A stretch of DNA of 35,552 bases from CADCWK01 sp964244115. GTDB lineage: Bacteria; Chloroflexota; Chloroflexia; Thermomicrobiales; UBA6265. The stretch is from the NCBI GenBank assembly GCA_964244115.1, contig CAXTHM010000038.1:1-35552 (forward strand). The letters are read 5' to 3'. The notes below the pieces were generated by a model, which saw only the letters and a program-made list of their open reading frames with translations, did no database searches and was not told the DNA's origin. Both the position numbers and the translations under genes were made by a program. Shown here piece after piece: positions 1 through 7,736 of the stretch (the first letter of the stretch is position 1; each line of letters begins with the position of its first letter).

Positions 1-60
1 TGAGCGTCGCAGCGCGAAACGAGCCGGGGAGGGGTCTCGCTGCGCTGGGGGAGGGTTCTA
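1..60. repeat. GC-rich dispersed intergenic repeat, partial copy
   Basis: The first 37 bases match positions 25103-25139 at 34 of 37 sites, in the same orientation. Both end in a GGGGAGGGGTCT block. Related CCCCTCTCC/GGAGAGGGG palindromic pieces lie at 1532-1557, 16465-16566 and 17553-17592. This copy is downstream of the purA stop and is cut by the window edge. It is non-coding as far as can be seen. Bases 61-92 hold nothing recognisable. Confidence 0.55.
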
Positions 61-92
61 CCGCGCTGCCGGTCATGTCAGGGTGAGCCGAC

Positions 93-1388
93 CTATCGCA
101 GGGCGACTTGACCCGACGGCCGCTCGACCAACTGCTCGCGGCCGGGTCCGACACCGATCCGGGTGATCGGGGCGCCGATCCGCTCCTCGATCAGGTCGAG
201 GTAGGCCAGCGCATTGGGCGGTAGCTCATCGATCGACCGGGCGGTCGTGATGTCCTGCTCCCAGCCGGCGACGGTCTGATAGGTCGGCTCGACCATTGCG
301 AACAGGGTGTCCTGGGCTGGCGGGTAGGCGATCGACGCGCCGTTGAGCCGGTAGCCGTCGCTGACCTGGATCTCGGACAGGGTGTCGAGGACGTCGACCA
401 GTGTCAGGGCGACCTCGGTGACGCCGTTGAGCCGGGCGGCGTAGCGAGCCGAGGTGCCGTCGAACCAGCCGACGCGGCGCGGCCGCCCCGTCGTCGTGCC
501 GTACTCGTTGCCGCGGCGGCGGATCAGTTCGCCGGTCTCGTCGTAGAGCTCGGTCGGGAGCGGTCCGGAACCGACCCGGGTGCTGTAGGCCTTGAAGACC
601 GCCAGGATGCGGCTGACCTGGGTCGGGCCGACTCCGGCTCCCTGGCAGGCCCCGGCCGCGGTCGGGGAGGACGACGTGACGTAGGGGTATGACCCGTAGT
701 CGATGTCGAGCATCGTCGCCTGGGCGCATTCGATCAGGACGTCCTGCCCGGCGGCGAGGGCGTCCTGGACGACGACCTCGCTGGCGACGACGTGCGGTCG
801 GATCACCTCGGCCAGTTCGAGCAACTCCTCGACGACGGTGTCGTAGTCGAGCGGCGCGACGCCGTAGAGCCGGTCGAGCAGGACGTTCTTGCGGTCGAGT
901 TCGGTCCGGAGCCGGTAGCGCAGGATGCGCTCGTCCACCAGGTCGGCGATCCGGAGCCCGGTCCGGCTGACCTTGTCGGCGTAGGCCGGGCCGATGCCGC
1001 GGCGGGTCGTGCCGATCTGCTGCTCGCCGCGCCGGTCCTCCTCCAGGCTGTCGATCTGGGGGTGGTAGGGCATGACGAGGTGGGCCCGTTCGGAGATCCG
1101 GAGCGGCGACAGGTCGATCTGGCGCTCCCGAAGACCTCGCATCTCGCCGACGAGAGCCGACGGCTCGATGACGACGCCGGCGCCGATCACCGAGACGACG
1201 CGGTCGTGGAGGATGCCCGACGGGATCAGGTGGAGCTTGAAGGTCCCCTGGGGCGTGACGACGGTGTGGCCGGCGTTGCTGCCGCCGTTGGCCCGGACGA
1301 CGAGGTCGGCCTCCGCCGCCATCGCGTCCGTCAGCTTGCCCTTGCCCTCGTCTCCCCACTGACCGCCCATGATGATCGTCGCCGGCAT
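93..1388 (-). CDS. purA: Adenylosuccinate synthetase
   Basis: This enzyme joins IMP and aspartate using GTP to give adenylosuccinate, the first committed step from IMP to AMP, in the cytoplasm. The protein is 431 residues, normal for the family. The N-terminal GDEGKGK loop is at residues 12-18 with the catalytic Asp13. NAGH at 38-41 supplies the catalytic His41. An IMP-contact segment (QIGTTRRGIGPAY) lies near residue 125, and a TTTGRPRRVGWFD block near 300 is typical of the family. The ATG at 1388 gives the usual N-terminus just before the P-loop. The ribosome site is weak (GAGAG just upstream). The neighbour on the same strand is the DnaJ-type gene, 191 bases upstream, so cotranscription is possible but not shown. 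Identification is secure. Confidence 0.97.
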   Translation of the reverse strand: MPATIIMGGQWGDEGKGKLTDAMAAEADLVVRANGGSNAGHTVVTPQGTFKLHLIPSGILHDRVVSVIGAGVVIEPSALVGEMRGLRERQIDLSPLRISERAHLVMPYHPQIDSLEEDRRGEQQIGTTRRGIGPAYADKVSRTGLRIADLVDERILRYRLRTELDRKNVLLDRLYGVAPLDYDTVVEELLELAEVIRPHVVASEVVVQDALAAGQDVLIECAQATMLDIDYGSYPYVTSSSPTAAGACQGAGVGPTQVSRILAVFKAYSTRVGSGPLPTELYDETGELIRRRGNEYGTTTGRPRRVGWFDGTSARYAARLNGVTEVALTLVDVLDTLSEIQVSDGYRLNGASIAYPPAQDTLFAMVEPTYQTVAGWEQDITTARSIDELPPNALAYLDLIEERIGAPITRIGVGPGREQLVERPSGQVALR

Positions 1389-1531
1389 GGTCTCTCACTC
1401 TCAACGCGCAGTCGCAACGACCCGATGTACCGCCGGACATGATAGCCGACCGTGACAACCGGCCCGTTGTGCGACCGGAACTGCCGGCGTCGGCTCGGAG
1501 ATTCAACCGAGGGCGTGAGGTCGACGAGGGG

Positions 1532-1557
1532 CCGGGGGGAGGTCTGCTCCGCCACCG
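1532..1557. repeat. Short dispersed repeat shared with 16465-16490
   Basis: These 26 bases between dnaJ and purA match the reverse complement of 16465-16490 at 24 of 26 positions. The core is GAGGTCTGCTCCGCCACCG at 1539-1557. It belongs to the same GC-rich family as the copies at 1-60 and 25089-25139. No coding function is visible. Confidence 0.5.
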
Positions 1558-1579
1558 CGCAAGTCCGATCCAGCACCCG

Positions 1580-2740
1580 CTAGTCGCCAGTCGAGCCGCT
1601 GTCGAGATCGCGGAGCTGCTCGTAGAGGCGGCGCTCCTTGTCCGAGGGGCTGGTCGGGACGCTGATCGCCAGCCGGGCCAGCAGGTCGCCCCGCCCCTCG
1701 CCCCGGAGCTTGGGCATCCCCTTGCCCCGGAGGCGGAAGGTCTTGCCGGCCGAGCTCCCCGCCGGGATGGTGAGGACGACCGATCCGTCGAGCGTCCGGA
1801 CCTGCGCCTCGCCGCCGAGGATCGCGACGTAGGGCGGGATCGCCATCTCGGTGCGGAGGTTGTCGCCCTCCCGGGTGAAGTCCGGGTCGTCCCGGACGGT
1901 GACCTTGAGGAAGGCGTCGCCCGGCTCGCCGTTGCTGACGCTGACGCCGCCCTGGCCGGCGATCCTGATCCGGGAGCCGGTCGCAACGCCGGCCGGGATC
2001 TTCACCTCGATCGCCTTGGCCTTCAGGATCCGGCCGTCCCCGTCACAGGTCGGGCAGGTCGCCCCCCGGGCGATGCCGGTCCCGTTGCACGTCGTGCACA
2101 GCTCGGGGCGTTTGACCTCGAACCGGCGGGCGGCGCCGCGGTACGCCTCGGCGAGCGAGATCTCGACGCTGATCTCGACGTCCTCGCCGCGGCTCGGGCC
2201 GCTTCGGACTTCGCTGAAGGGGTTCGGTTCGGTCCCCCGGCCGGCTATGTTGCCGAACAGGGTCTCGAAGAAGTCCGAGAACCGGCCACTGGACCCGTTC
2301 TCGGTGGGCTGCGTCCAGTCGAAGGTGAACGATTCCTCGGTCCGGTTGCTGCCTGGGGGCGTCGAGGCTCGGGCCCGACCATTGGTCGCCGTGGACCCCT
2401 GACGGGAGGCGTTGCGCCGGGCGAACCACTCGCCGAAGTCCTCCGGGGACGCCGTCGCAGATCGGGCCTGGCGGGGCTCGTCGCCGGTGTAGCCCGCATC
2501 CCGGTAGCGCTGCCACTCGTCGCCGTAGCGATCGTACATCTTGCGCTTGCCGGCGTCGGACAGGACCTCGTAGGCCTCGTTGATCTCCTTGAAGCGGTCT
2601 TCGGAGGACTTGTCGTTCGGGTTCAGATCAGGGTGATACTGCCGGGCGAGCTTGCGGTACGCCGTCCGGATCTCGCTCTCGGCGGCGGTCCGGGCCAACC
2701 CGAGCGTCTTGTAATAGTCCTTGAACTGAACCGCCGGCAT
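1580..2740 (-). CDS. dnaJ: DnaJ-type co-chaperone with a reduced zinc finger
   Basis: This Hsp40 co-chaperone stimulates the DnaK ATPase and delivers unfolded clients. The protein is 386 residues. The J domain spans about residues 8-74, with the HPD motif at 36-38. A linker rich in Gly, Ser and Thr follows to about 180. The substrate-binding beta domains occupy about 185-370. Only two CxxCxGxG repeats are visible (215-222 and 229-236), whereas classical DnaJ has four, so at most one zinc site can form. The ATG at 2740 is the natural start, just ahead of the J domain. Upstream is a sigma-70-like promoter overlapped by a HAIR element, which points to HspR-type heat-shock repression. No dnaK or grpE is adjacent, so this may be a second, stand-alone DnaJ or a CbpA-like paralogue. 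Confidence 0.9.
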   Translation of the reverse strand: MPAVQFKDYYKTLGLARTAAESEIRTAYRKLARQYHPDLNPNDKSSEDRFKEINEAYEVLSDAGKRKMYDRYGDEWQRYRDAGYTGDEPRQARSATASPEDFGEWFARRNASRQGSTATNGRARASTPPGSNRTEESFTFDWTQPTENGSSGRFSDFFETLFGNIAGRGTEPNPFSEVRSGPSRGEDVEISVEISLAEAYRGAARRFEVKRPELCTTCNGTGIARGATCPTCDGDGRILKAKAIEVKIPAGVATGSRIRIAGQGGVSVSNGEPGDAFLKVTVRDDPDFTREGDNLRTEMAIPPYVAILGGEAQVRTLDGSVVLTIPAGSSAGKTFRLRGKGMPKLRGEGRGDLLARLAISVPTSPSDKERRLYEQLRDLDSGSTGD

Positions 2741-2785
2741 GGCACCCTCACACGACTGACGGTCGGTAGCGAATCAATCGTCATA

Positions 2786-2814
2786 ATCATAAAACTTGAG
2801 TCAGGTTGAATCAA
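2786..2814 (-). promoter_or_regulatory. Predicted dnaJ promoter
   Basis: On the minus strand TTGATT (-35, at 2814-2809) is followed by exactly 17 bases and TATGAT (-10, at 2791-2786). This is close to the sigma-70 consensus in an otherwise GC-rich region. Transcription would start near 2779, about 39 bases before the dnaJ ATG. The HAIR operator covers the -35 and much of the spacer. Confidence 0.75.
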
Positions 2815-2815
2815 G
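2795..2815. promoter_or_regulatory. HAIR element (HspR operator)
   Basis: Read on the minus strand, the site is CTTGATT-N7-ACTCAAG. The HspR consensus is CTTGAGT-N7-ACTCAAG, so only one of the 14 defined bases differs. It overlaps the -35 and spacer of the dnaJ promoter, as expected for a repressor site. It also overlaps the TGA stop of the upstream DUF4126 gene (2811-2813). The hspR gene is not in this window. Confidence 0.78.
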
Positions 2816-3413
2816 GTTGTACGACGGTGGGGCCGGTCGTCGCGTTCGGCTCGGCCACCGTCACGGCCGGCCCGTGGTCGGGCCGCCGGCTGACGGTCCA
2901 GACTGCGATCCCGGCGGCCGGGATCAGAAGGACTGGCACGATGATCGGGATGACGAGGGCGAGCGTGGACATGATCGCGGCGTAGAGATCTTCGGCGACG
3001 CTAAACGCCGGCACGAAGACTTTCCGGAGCTTCGGCGGGAAGCGGAGCCGGAACGCGGCCTTGGTCGCGTGGATGACGCCCGCGACGATGAGCCCGATCA
3101 GCAGCGCGGCGACGAGGTTGAAGTCGGTGTTCGACGCCGAGGCCATGAAGGCGAGGGCGCCGGCCGCTGGGCGGATGATCGACTGCACCACATCGTTGGC
3201 CCGGTAGGCGGGTGACTTGTCCGCGACGAGCTCGACCGTGATCAGCACCAGCAGGACGACGATGGCCGGGATCGACGAGATGAACTCATAGCCGCCGCTG
3301 AGCAGATCGCCGTCGCGGACGCGATCGACCATGGCGATGATGATCAGGGGCAGGTAGGCATTCATCCCGGCCGACGCCGACAGACCGAGCCCGGTGAGCA
3401 GTGGCGGGAACAT
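2811..3413 (-). CDS. DUF4126 family membrane protein
   Basis: This is a 200-residue hydrophobic protein with several predicted membrane helices. It has an N-terminal helix with the pattern GLGLSASAGMNAYLPL, a helix near residues 45-65, paired helices near 100-120 and a C-terminal hydrophobic pair near 145-175. This layout and the ASAGMNAY motif resemble the DUF4126 family, whose function is unknown. The ATG at 3413 has GAGG four bases upstream, rather close. The stop codon lies inside the HAIR operator of the downstream dnaJ gene, so that operator sits at the border between two same-strand genes. No partner or substrate can be inferred from context. Confidence 0.8.
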   Translation of the reverse strand: MFPPLLTGLGLSASAGMNAYLPLIIIAMVDRVRDGDLLSGGYEFISSIPAIVVLLVLITVELVADKSPAYRANDVVQSIIRPAAGALAFMASASNTDFNLVAALLIGLIVAGVIHATKAAFRLRFPPKLRKVFVPAFSVAEDLYAAIMSTLALVIPIIVPVLLIPAAGIAVWTVSRRPDHGPAVTVAEPNATTGPTVVQP

Positions 3414-3538
3414 GGAGCCTCATTCGATTCCGAGCAGGTGCCGCTCGTTCGGGGACGCAACGTCACCGGGCGGCCGCTCAACAGGCGCAAGAGTATCGCA
3501 TCGGCCCGACCCGCCGAACCGTTCCGCGCGGGGACAGG

Positions 3539-3573
3539 GAGAAGCCGGCCCCGATGACCGGGACCGGCTTCTC
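3539..3573 (-). terminator. Hairpin terminator downstream of lexA
   Basis: A 10-bp perfect stem, GAGAAGCCGG (3539-3548) with CCGGCTTCTC (3564-3573), has further C/G pairs inside. It begins 36 bases past the lexA stop. No strong T run follows on the minus strand, so termination efficiency is uncertain. Confidence 0.55.
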
Positions 3574-3608
3574 CATCTGGCGTCAGGATCGAAGGCAACT
3601 AATGGTCG

Positions 3609-4262
3609 CTACCAGACGGACCGCAGCACGCTGACGAGCTTGCCCTGGATCTCGACGTTGTCGGCCCGGGTGTAGATCGGGTCCATCGTCACGTTGGCGG
3701 GCTGGAGGCGGATGTTCTCGCCCTCGAAGTAGAACTTCTTCAGCGTCGTCTCACGCTCCTCGCGGAGCCAGACGGCAACGGTGTCGCCGTTCTCGGCGGT
3801 CTCCTGGCGGCGCAGGACGACGATGTCGCCGTCGTTGATCAGCGCGTCGACCATCGAGTGCCCCCGGACGCGGAGGGCGAAGACGCCCACGGCGTTGCCG
3901 CCGATGAGCTCGGGCCCGACCTCGATCGTCTCGGCGTCCTCACCGGTGCCGAGCGACTCCATGTCCCCCGGAACGGGGATCGGGAGACCGGCGGCGATCT
4001 GGCCGACGACCGGGATCGTCAGGACCGAGGAATTGCGGCGCGAGCGGTCGCGGGTCACCAGCTCGATCCCGCGGGAGATGTTCCGGTTGCGCCGGATGTA
4101 CCCGCGCTCCTCGATCACCTTGAGGTTGTAATCCACGACGCTGGTCGAGGAGATCGTCAGCTCGCCCTGGATGTCGCGGATGGTGGGCGGGTAATCGTTA
4201 TCGTCCATGAAGCGGGCGATGTAGTCGAGGATGGACTGCTGACGGCCGGTTAGCGGCTTCAC
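3609..4262 (-). CDS. lexA: LexA repressor
   Basis: This is the SOS-response repressor. RecA filaments trigger its self-cleavage. With the GTG start at 4262 it is 217 residues. The winged-helix DNA-binding domain is at 1-65. The Ala91-Gly92 cleavage bond lies in GQIAAGLP. The serine protease dyad is Ser136 (GHSM) and a Lys at about 175 (TTLK). The start is fixed by AAGGAG at 4277-4272, nine bases upstream. A longer in-frame reading to 4571 would begin upstream of the promoter and is rejected. A consensus Gram-positive SOS box lies within the gene's own promoter, so it is autoregulated. It is divergent from mutS2, another DNA-transaction gene. Confidence 0.96.
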   Translation of the reverse strand: MKPLTGRQQSILDYIARFMDDNDYPPTIRDIQGELTISSTSVVDYNLKVIEERGYIRRNRNISRGIELVTRDRSRRNSSVLTIPVVGQIAAGLPIPVPGDMESLGTGEDAETIEVGPELIGGNAVGVFALRVRGHSMVDALINDGDIVVLRRQETAENGDTVAVWLREERETTLKKFYFEGENIRLQPANVTMDPIYTRADNVEIQGKLVSVLRSVW

Positions 4263-4342
4263 GGTCGGTAGCTCCTTGGTCGGCACGAGCCAGTTCCGGA
4301 CATCGCCCCTGGGGCCTGCGGTGCGGGATGAGCGTTTCGGAG

Positions 4343-4372
4343 AGCATAGCATCGAACGGATGTTCCAGTCAA
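4343..4372 (-). promoter_or_regulatory. Predicted lexA promoter
   Basis: On the minus strand TTGACT (4372-4367) is followed by 18 bases and TATGCT (4348-4343). The SOS box fills most of the spacer. Transcription would start near 4336, giving a leader of about 74 bases before the GTG. Confidence 0.72.
4353..4366. promoter_or_regulatory. LexA-binding SOS box
   Basis: CGAACGGATGTTCC fits the Gram-positive (DinR-type) SOS box CGAACRNRYGTTYC at every defined position. It lies between the -35 and -10 of the lexA promoter. Binding there would block polymerase, giving classical LexA autoregulation. Confidence 0.87.
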
Positions 4373-4639
4373 TGCGTGCCCGTCCCGGAAAGTGGCGCAG
4401 CGCTGGACGTTTCCCGCCTTGGCACTCCGATTGAAAGATCGATGCGTCATACTTCACGGGTCTACCATCGCTGGTGGGCCGCCGCATCCGCCGGATCCCT
4501 AACGAGCCCTTTCGCAGCCCCGTGCGAGCCCGAGTCACCGGATGATCCCGATGACCGTTCGCCGTGCCCACTCGCCGCGATCCCCGTCGTGCGAACCCCC
4601 TGATGCCGTTCCTCCAGTCAGCCCAGTAGAGGTCTTCCC
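4373..4639. other. Intergenic region between divergent lexA and mutS2
   Basis: This is the part of the 377-base lexA/mutS2 gap not covered by the lexA leader and promoter. A mutS2 promoter must lie here or close by, but I see no convincing -35/-10 pair. A TTGGCA near 4411 and a CATACT near 4449 are not correctly spaced. No RNA gene, small gene or repeat is visible. Confidence 0.5.
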
Positions 4640-7045
4640 GTGCAGCAATCCGTCCTCGACAAGCTCGAATACCCGGCCATCCTCGACCGCCTCGCGCGTC
4701 GTTGCGACTTCGCGCTCGCGTCGGAGCGCGCCCGCGCCCTCCAGCCCAGCAGCGACCCGGAACAGGTCGGCTACCTCCTGTCCGTGACCGCCGAGGCGGT
4801 GGCGCTGATGACGATCTACCCGGAGTTCTCCGTCGGAGGCGCCCGGGACGTCCGGGTCCAGATCGACCGCGCCACGCACGGGTCCCGGTTGAGCCCGTCC
4901 GAACTGCTCCAGGTCCAGGACACGGCGACGGCGACCCGGAACCTGCGTCAGACCTTTGCCCGGATGGTCGATGCCGATACGCGCTTCCCGCACCTGCTCG
5001 AGTTCGTCGGTCATCTCGCGGACCTCTATGACATCGACCAGTCGATCGGCCGGACCGTCGGGCCGCGGGGCGACATCCTCGATACCGCCAGCGCCGACCT
5101 CGGCCGGATCCGCCGCGAGGTCCGGGTCGCGCACTCCCGCCTGATGGAGCGGCTCAACAACCTGATCAACGGCGGGCGGTACGCGTCGGCCGTCCAGGAC
5201 CAGATCATCACCATGCGCGACGGCCGCTACGTGATCCCGGTCCGGTCGGAGTCTCGCGGTGCCGTGCCGGGGATGGTCCACGACACCTCGGCCAGCGGCC
5301 AGACGCTGTTCGTCGAGCCGTTCGACGTCGTCGAGCTCAACAACCGCTGGCGCGAGCAGCAGGCCGCCGAGCAGCACGAGATCGACCGCATCCTCGACGC
5401 CCTGACCCACCTGATCGCGGAGCGGGCCGGTGACCTCCGCGAGACGATGGACGCGATCGCCGCGATCGACCTTGCCCTGGGCAAGGCCCGGCTGGCGTTC
5501 GACCAGGAGGCCAATCGCCCGGCCGTCGCCCAGCGGCCAACCGGCCCGAAGCGGTCGACCGGCGCCCACTCCAGCCAGCGCGTCCGGCTGCGCAATGCCC
5601 GCCACCCGCTGCTCGAACCGAAGACCGTCGTCCCGCTCAACCTGCACATCGGCCAGGACTTCCGGGTGCTGGTCATCACCGGCCCGAACACCGGCGGCAA
5701 GACCGTCGCCCTCAAGACCGTCGGTCTGCTCGCCCTGATGGCCCAGACTGGTCTGTTCATCCCGGCCGGGCCGGAGTCTGAGCTCAGCGTCTTCTCCTCG
5801 ATCTTCGTCGACATCGGCGACGAGCAGAGCATCCAGCAGAGCCTGTCGACCTTCTCGGCCCACATGCGGTCGGTGATCAACATGCTGGGTCAGGTCCGGC
5901 CAGAGTCGTTGGTTCTGCTGGATGAGATGGGCGCCGGCACCGACCCGCAGGAAGGGTCCGCTCTGGCGCGATCGCTCCTGCAGGAACTGCTCGATCGGGG
6001 CGCGATGGTGATCGCGACGACGCACTTCAGCGAGGTCAAGGCTTTCGCCTACGCCACGCCGGGGCTGGAGAACGCCAGCGTCGAGTTCGACGTCGAGACG
6101 CTCTCGCCGACGTACCGGCTCACGATCGGCGTACCGGGGGAATCGAACGCGCTCGCGATCGCCAGCCGCCTCGGGCTGAACCGGCGGGTGCTGGAGCGGG
6201 CGGCGACGATGGTCAACCCCGACGACGAGCGTACCGACGCGCTGCTCCGGGACATCCGCGTCCGGCGGGAGGAGACCGAGCAGGTCCTTGCCCGGGCCGA
6301 GGCGACGGAACTGGAAGCCCGGCAGCTCCGGACCCTCGCCGCTCGCTCGTTGCGCTCGGCCGAGGAGGAGCGCAAGACCGCCCGCGAGGAGGCGCTCGCC
6401 GAAGCCCAGGGTGAGCTCCAGGAGATCCGCGAGACGCTGCGCATGCTCCAGTCCGACCGGTCCGCGGTTGGCGTCACGCGGGAGCACATCGAGCAGCGCC
6501 GCCGCGATGCCGACCGCGCGACCGACGTCGCGAAAAGGTTCCGGCGGGAGCGGGTCGAGGTCAACCGGCCGATCCCGCTCGGGCTGCCGGGTCAGCGGCC
6601 GATCCGGGCCGGTGACCGCGTGATCGTCTCGTCGCTCGGTGCCGAGGGCGAGGTGACGTCGGTCATGGACGGGCAGGCCGACATCCAGATGGGGTCACTC
6701 AAGATGCGGCAGCCGGTCGAGGCGCTGGAGCGGCTCGGGCGGGCCGCCTCCGGTGACGCCGAGCGGCGGGTCTCCCGGCCGGTCTTCAACGAGAACGTGC
6801 CGATCGAGCTGGATCTGCGCGGCCAGCGGGCCAGCGAGGTGCCCGAGATGCTCGAGAGTTACCTGGAGAGCGCCGCTCGGTCGAACTTGCCGTTCGTCCA
6901 CATCATCCACGGCAAGGGGACCGGCGCCCTCCGTGAGGTCGTCCGCACCCACCTGCACAAGCACCCGGCCATCGAGAGCGCCTCGCTCGCTCGTCCCGAG
7001 CAGGGCGGGGACGGGGTGACGGTGGCCTATCTCCGGGGCGCCTGA
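4640..7045 (+). CDS. mutS2: Endonuclease MutS2
   Basis: MutS2 is a MutS-family ATPase with a nuclease tail. It is linked to suppression of recombination and, in some bacteria, to splitting of collided ribosomes. The protein is 801 residues, normal for the family. It lacks the MutS mismatch-recognition domain. A core/clamp region leads to the ATPase, with Walker A GPNTGGKT near residue 350 and Walker B LVLLDEMGAGTDP near 425-440. A charged coiled coil covers about 520-640. The C-terminal Smr nuclease domain has LDLRGQ near 725 and HGKGTGALR near 756. The GTG at 4640 has AGAGG seven to eight bases upstream. It is divergent from lexA. Confidence 0.96.
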   Translation: MQQSVLDKLEYPAILDRLARRCDFALASERARALQPSSDPEQVGYLLSVTAEAVALMTIYPEFSVGGARDVRVQIDRATHGSRLSPSELLQVQDTATATRNLRQTFARMVDADTRFPHLLEFVGHLADLYDIDQSIGRTVGPRGDILDTASADLGRIRREVRVAHSRLMERLNNLINGGRYASAVQDQIITMRDGRYVIPVRSESRGAVPGMVHDTSASGQTLFVEPFDVVELNNRWREQQAAEQHEIDRILDALTHLIAERAGDLRETMDAIAAIDLALGKARLAFDQEANRPAVAQRPTGPKRSTGAHSSQRVRLRNARHPLLEPKTVVPLNLHIGQDFRVLVITGPNTGGKTVALKTVGLLALMAQTGLFIPAGPESELSVFSSIFVDIGDEQSIQQSLSTFSAHMRSVINMLGQVRPESLVLLDEMGAGTDPQEGSALARSLLQELLDRGAMVIATTHFSEVKAFAYATPGLENASVEFDVETLSPTYRLTIGVPGESNALAIASRLGLNRRVLERAATMVNPDDERTDALLRDIRVRREETEQVLARAEATELEARQLRTLAARSLRSAEEERKTAREEALAEAQGELQEIRETLRMLQSDRSAVGVTREHIEQRRRDADRATDVAKRFRRERVEVNRPIPLGLPGQRPIRAGDRVIVSSLGAEGEVTSVMDGQADIQMGSLKMRQPVEALERLGRAASGDAERRVSRPVFNENVPIELDLRGQRASEVPEMLESYLESAARSNLPFVHIIHGKGTGALREVVRTHLHKHPAIESASLARPEQGGDGVTVAYLRGA

Positions 7046-7153
7046 CTGGGCGTCCCGTGGCCACCCAGGGGTCGCCCGAGGTCTGGTCGGCTACTCACCG
7101 GAGAGAGCGGCGCCCTTCCGTTCTCCGCGATTCTCTGGCAACCCTCTTCGCGG

Positions 7154-7617
7154 TCAGACGACCTCGAAGCCCGTCACCATGCCGTCGAGAACGTGTGGCG
7201 TGCCGGTCTCCGGATCGATGATGAAGCAGACGACGGCGTACGGGTCGCCGGAAGCGAGTTCGAGTTCGATCAGCGTCGAGAGGCCTCCGGATCGCAGGGC
7301 TCCGTAGTCGATCGGCAAGGACTGGGCGACGAGCGGCTCGCCGGACGGCGGCGTCCCGGGATAGAGGCCGGTGAAGTCGACGATCATGTCCTCGGCCGTC
7401 GTCGGGCCGGGAGCCGGTCGGTGGTCGAAGCTATGGTTCCCGACGGGTCGGCCTGGGCCGACACCCGGCTGAGCGAGGTCGGCGGTGAGAGCAGGGCGCC
7501 GAGCGCTGCGCCGGCCATCATGACCCGACGCCGGGTGATCGGCCCGGCGGTGATCCGTGCCTGTGGCGCCAGCGAGGATCGGGCAACACGACCGGTGAGC
7601 GTCGTCATGGTCGTCAT
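7154..7617 (-). pseudogene. Secreted hypothetical protein, frameshifted
   Basis: Two frames together make one plausible protein of about 154 residues. The first part, from an ATG at 7617 (or 7608), has a Tat-like signal peptide: ITRRRVMMAGAALGALL followed by a likely cleavage after VSAQA. The second part, ending at 7154, is a compact acidic domain that includes DFTGLYPG, a stretch near PIDYGALRSGG and a C-terminal PHVLDGMVTGFEVV. The frames join if one G is added in the GGGCCGGG run at about 7403-7411. This is either a real single-base deletion or a sequencing error; the draft quality makes the second plausible. I do not recognise the mature domain. It lies between mutS2 and mfd with no clear link to either. 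Confidence 0.6.
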
Positions 7618-7736
7618 CCCTATCGGGCAGGGGCGGCATGTGGGAGCCGGTCCGTCCGGACCGCGCCGCCGGGTCGCCCGTCCGGAGAATCGACGCCGAC
7701 AACGGCCGGCCGGTTCCCCGGTGCCGGTCCGAGTCT

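Noticed and set aside
4263..4571. An N-terminal extension of LexA to an ATG at 4571
   Set aside because: It would begin upstream of the lexA promoter and SOS box. The GTG at 4262 has AAGGAG at the right distance and fits the family.
4535..6487. A long open frame (650 codons) antisense to mutS2
   Set aside because: GC-rich coding DNA often leaves the opposite strand open. The translation has no family signature, and mutS2 on the plus strand is clear.
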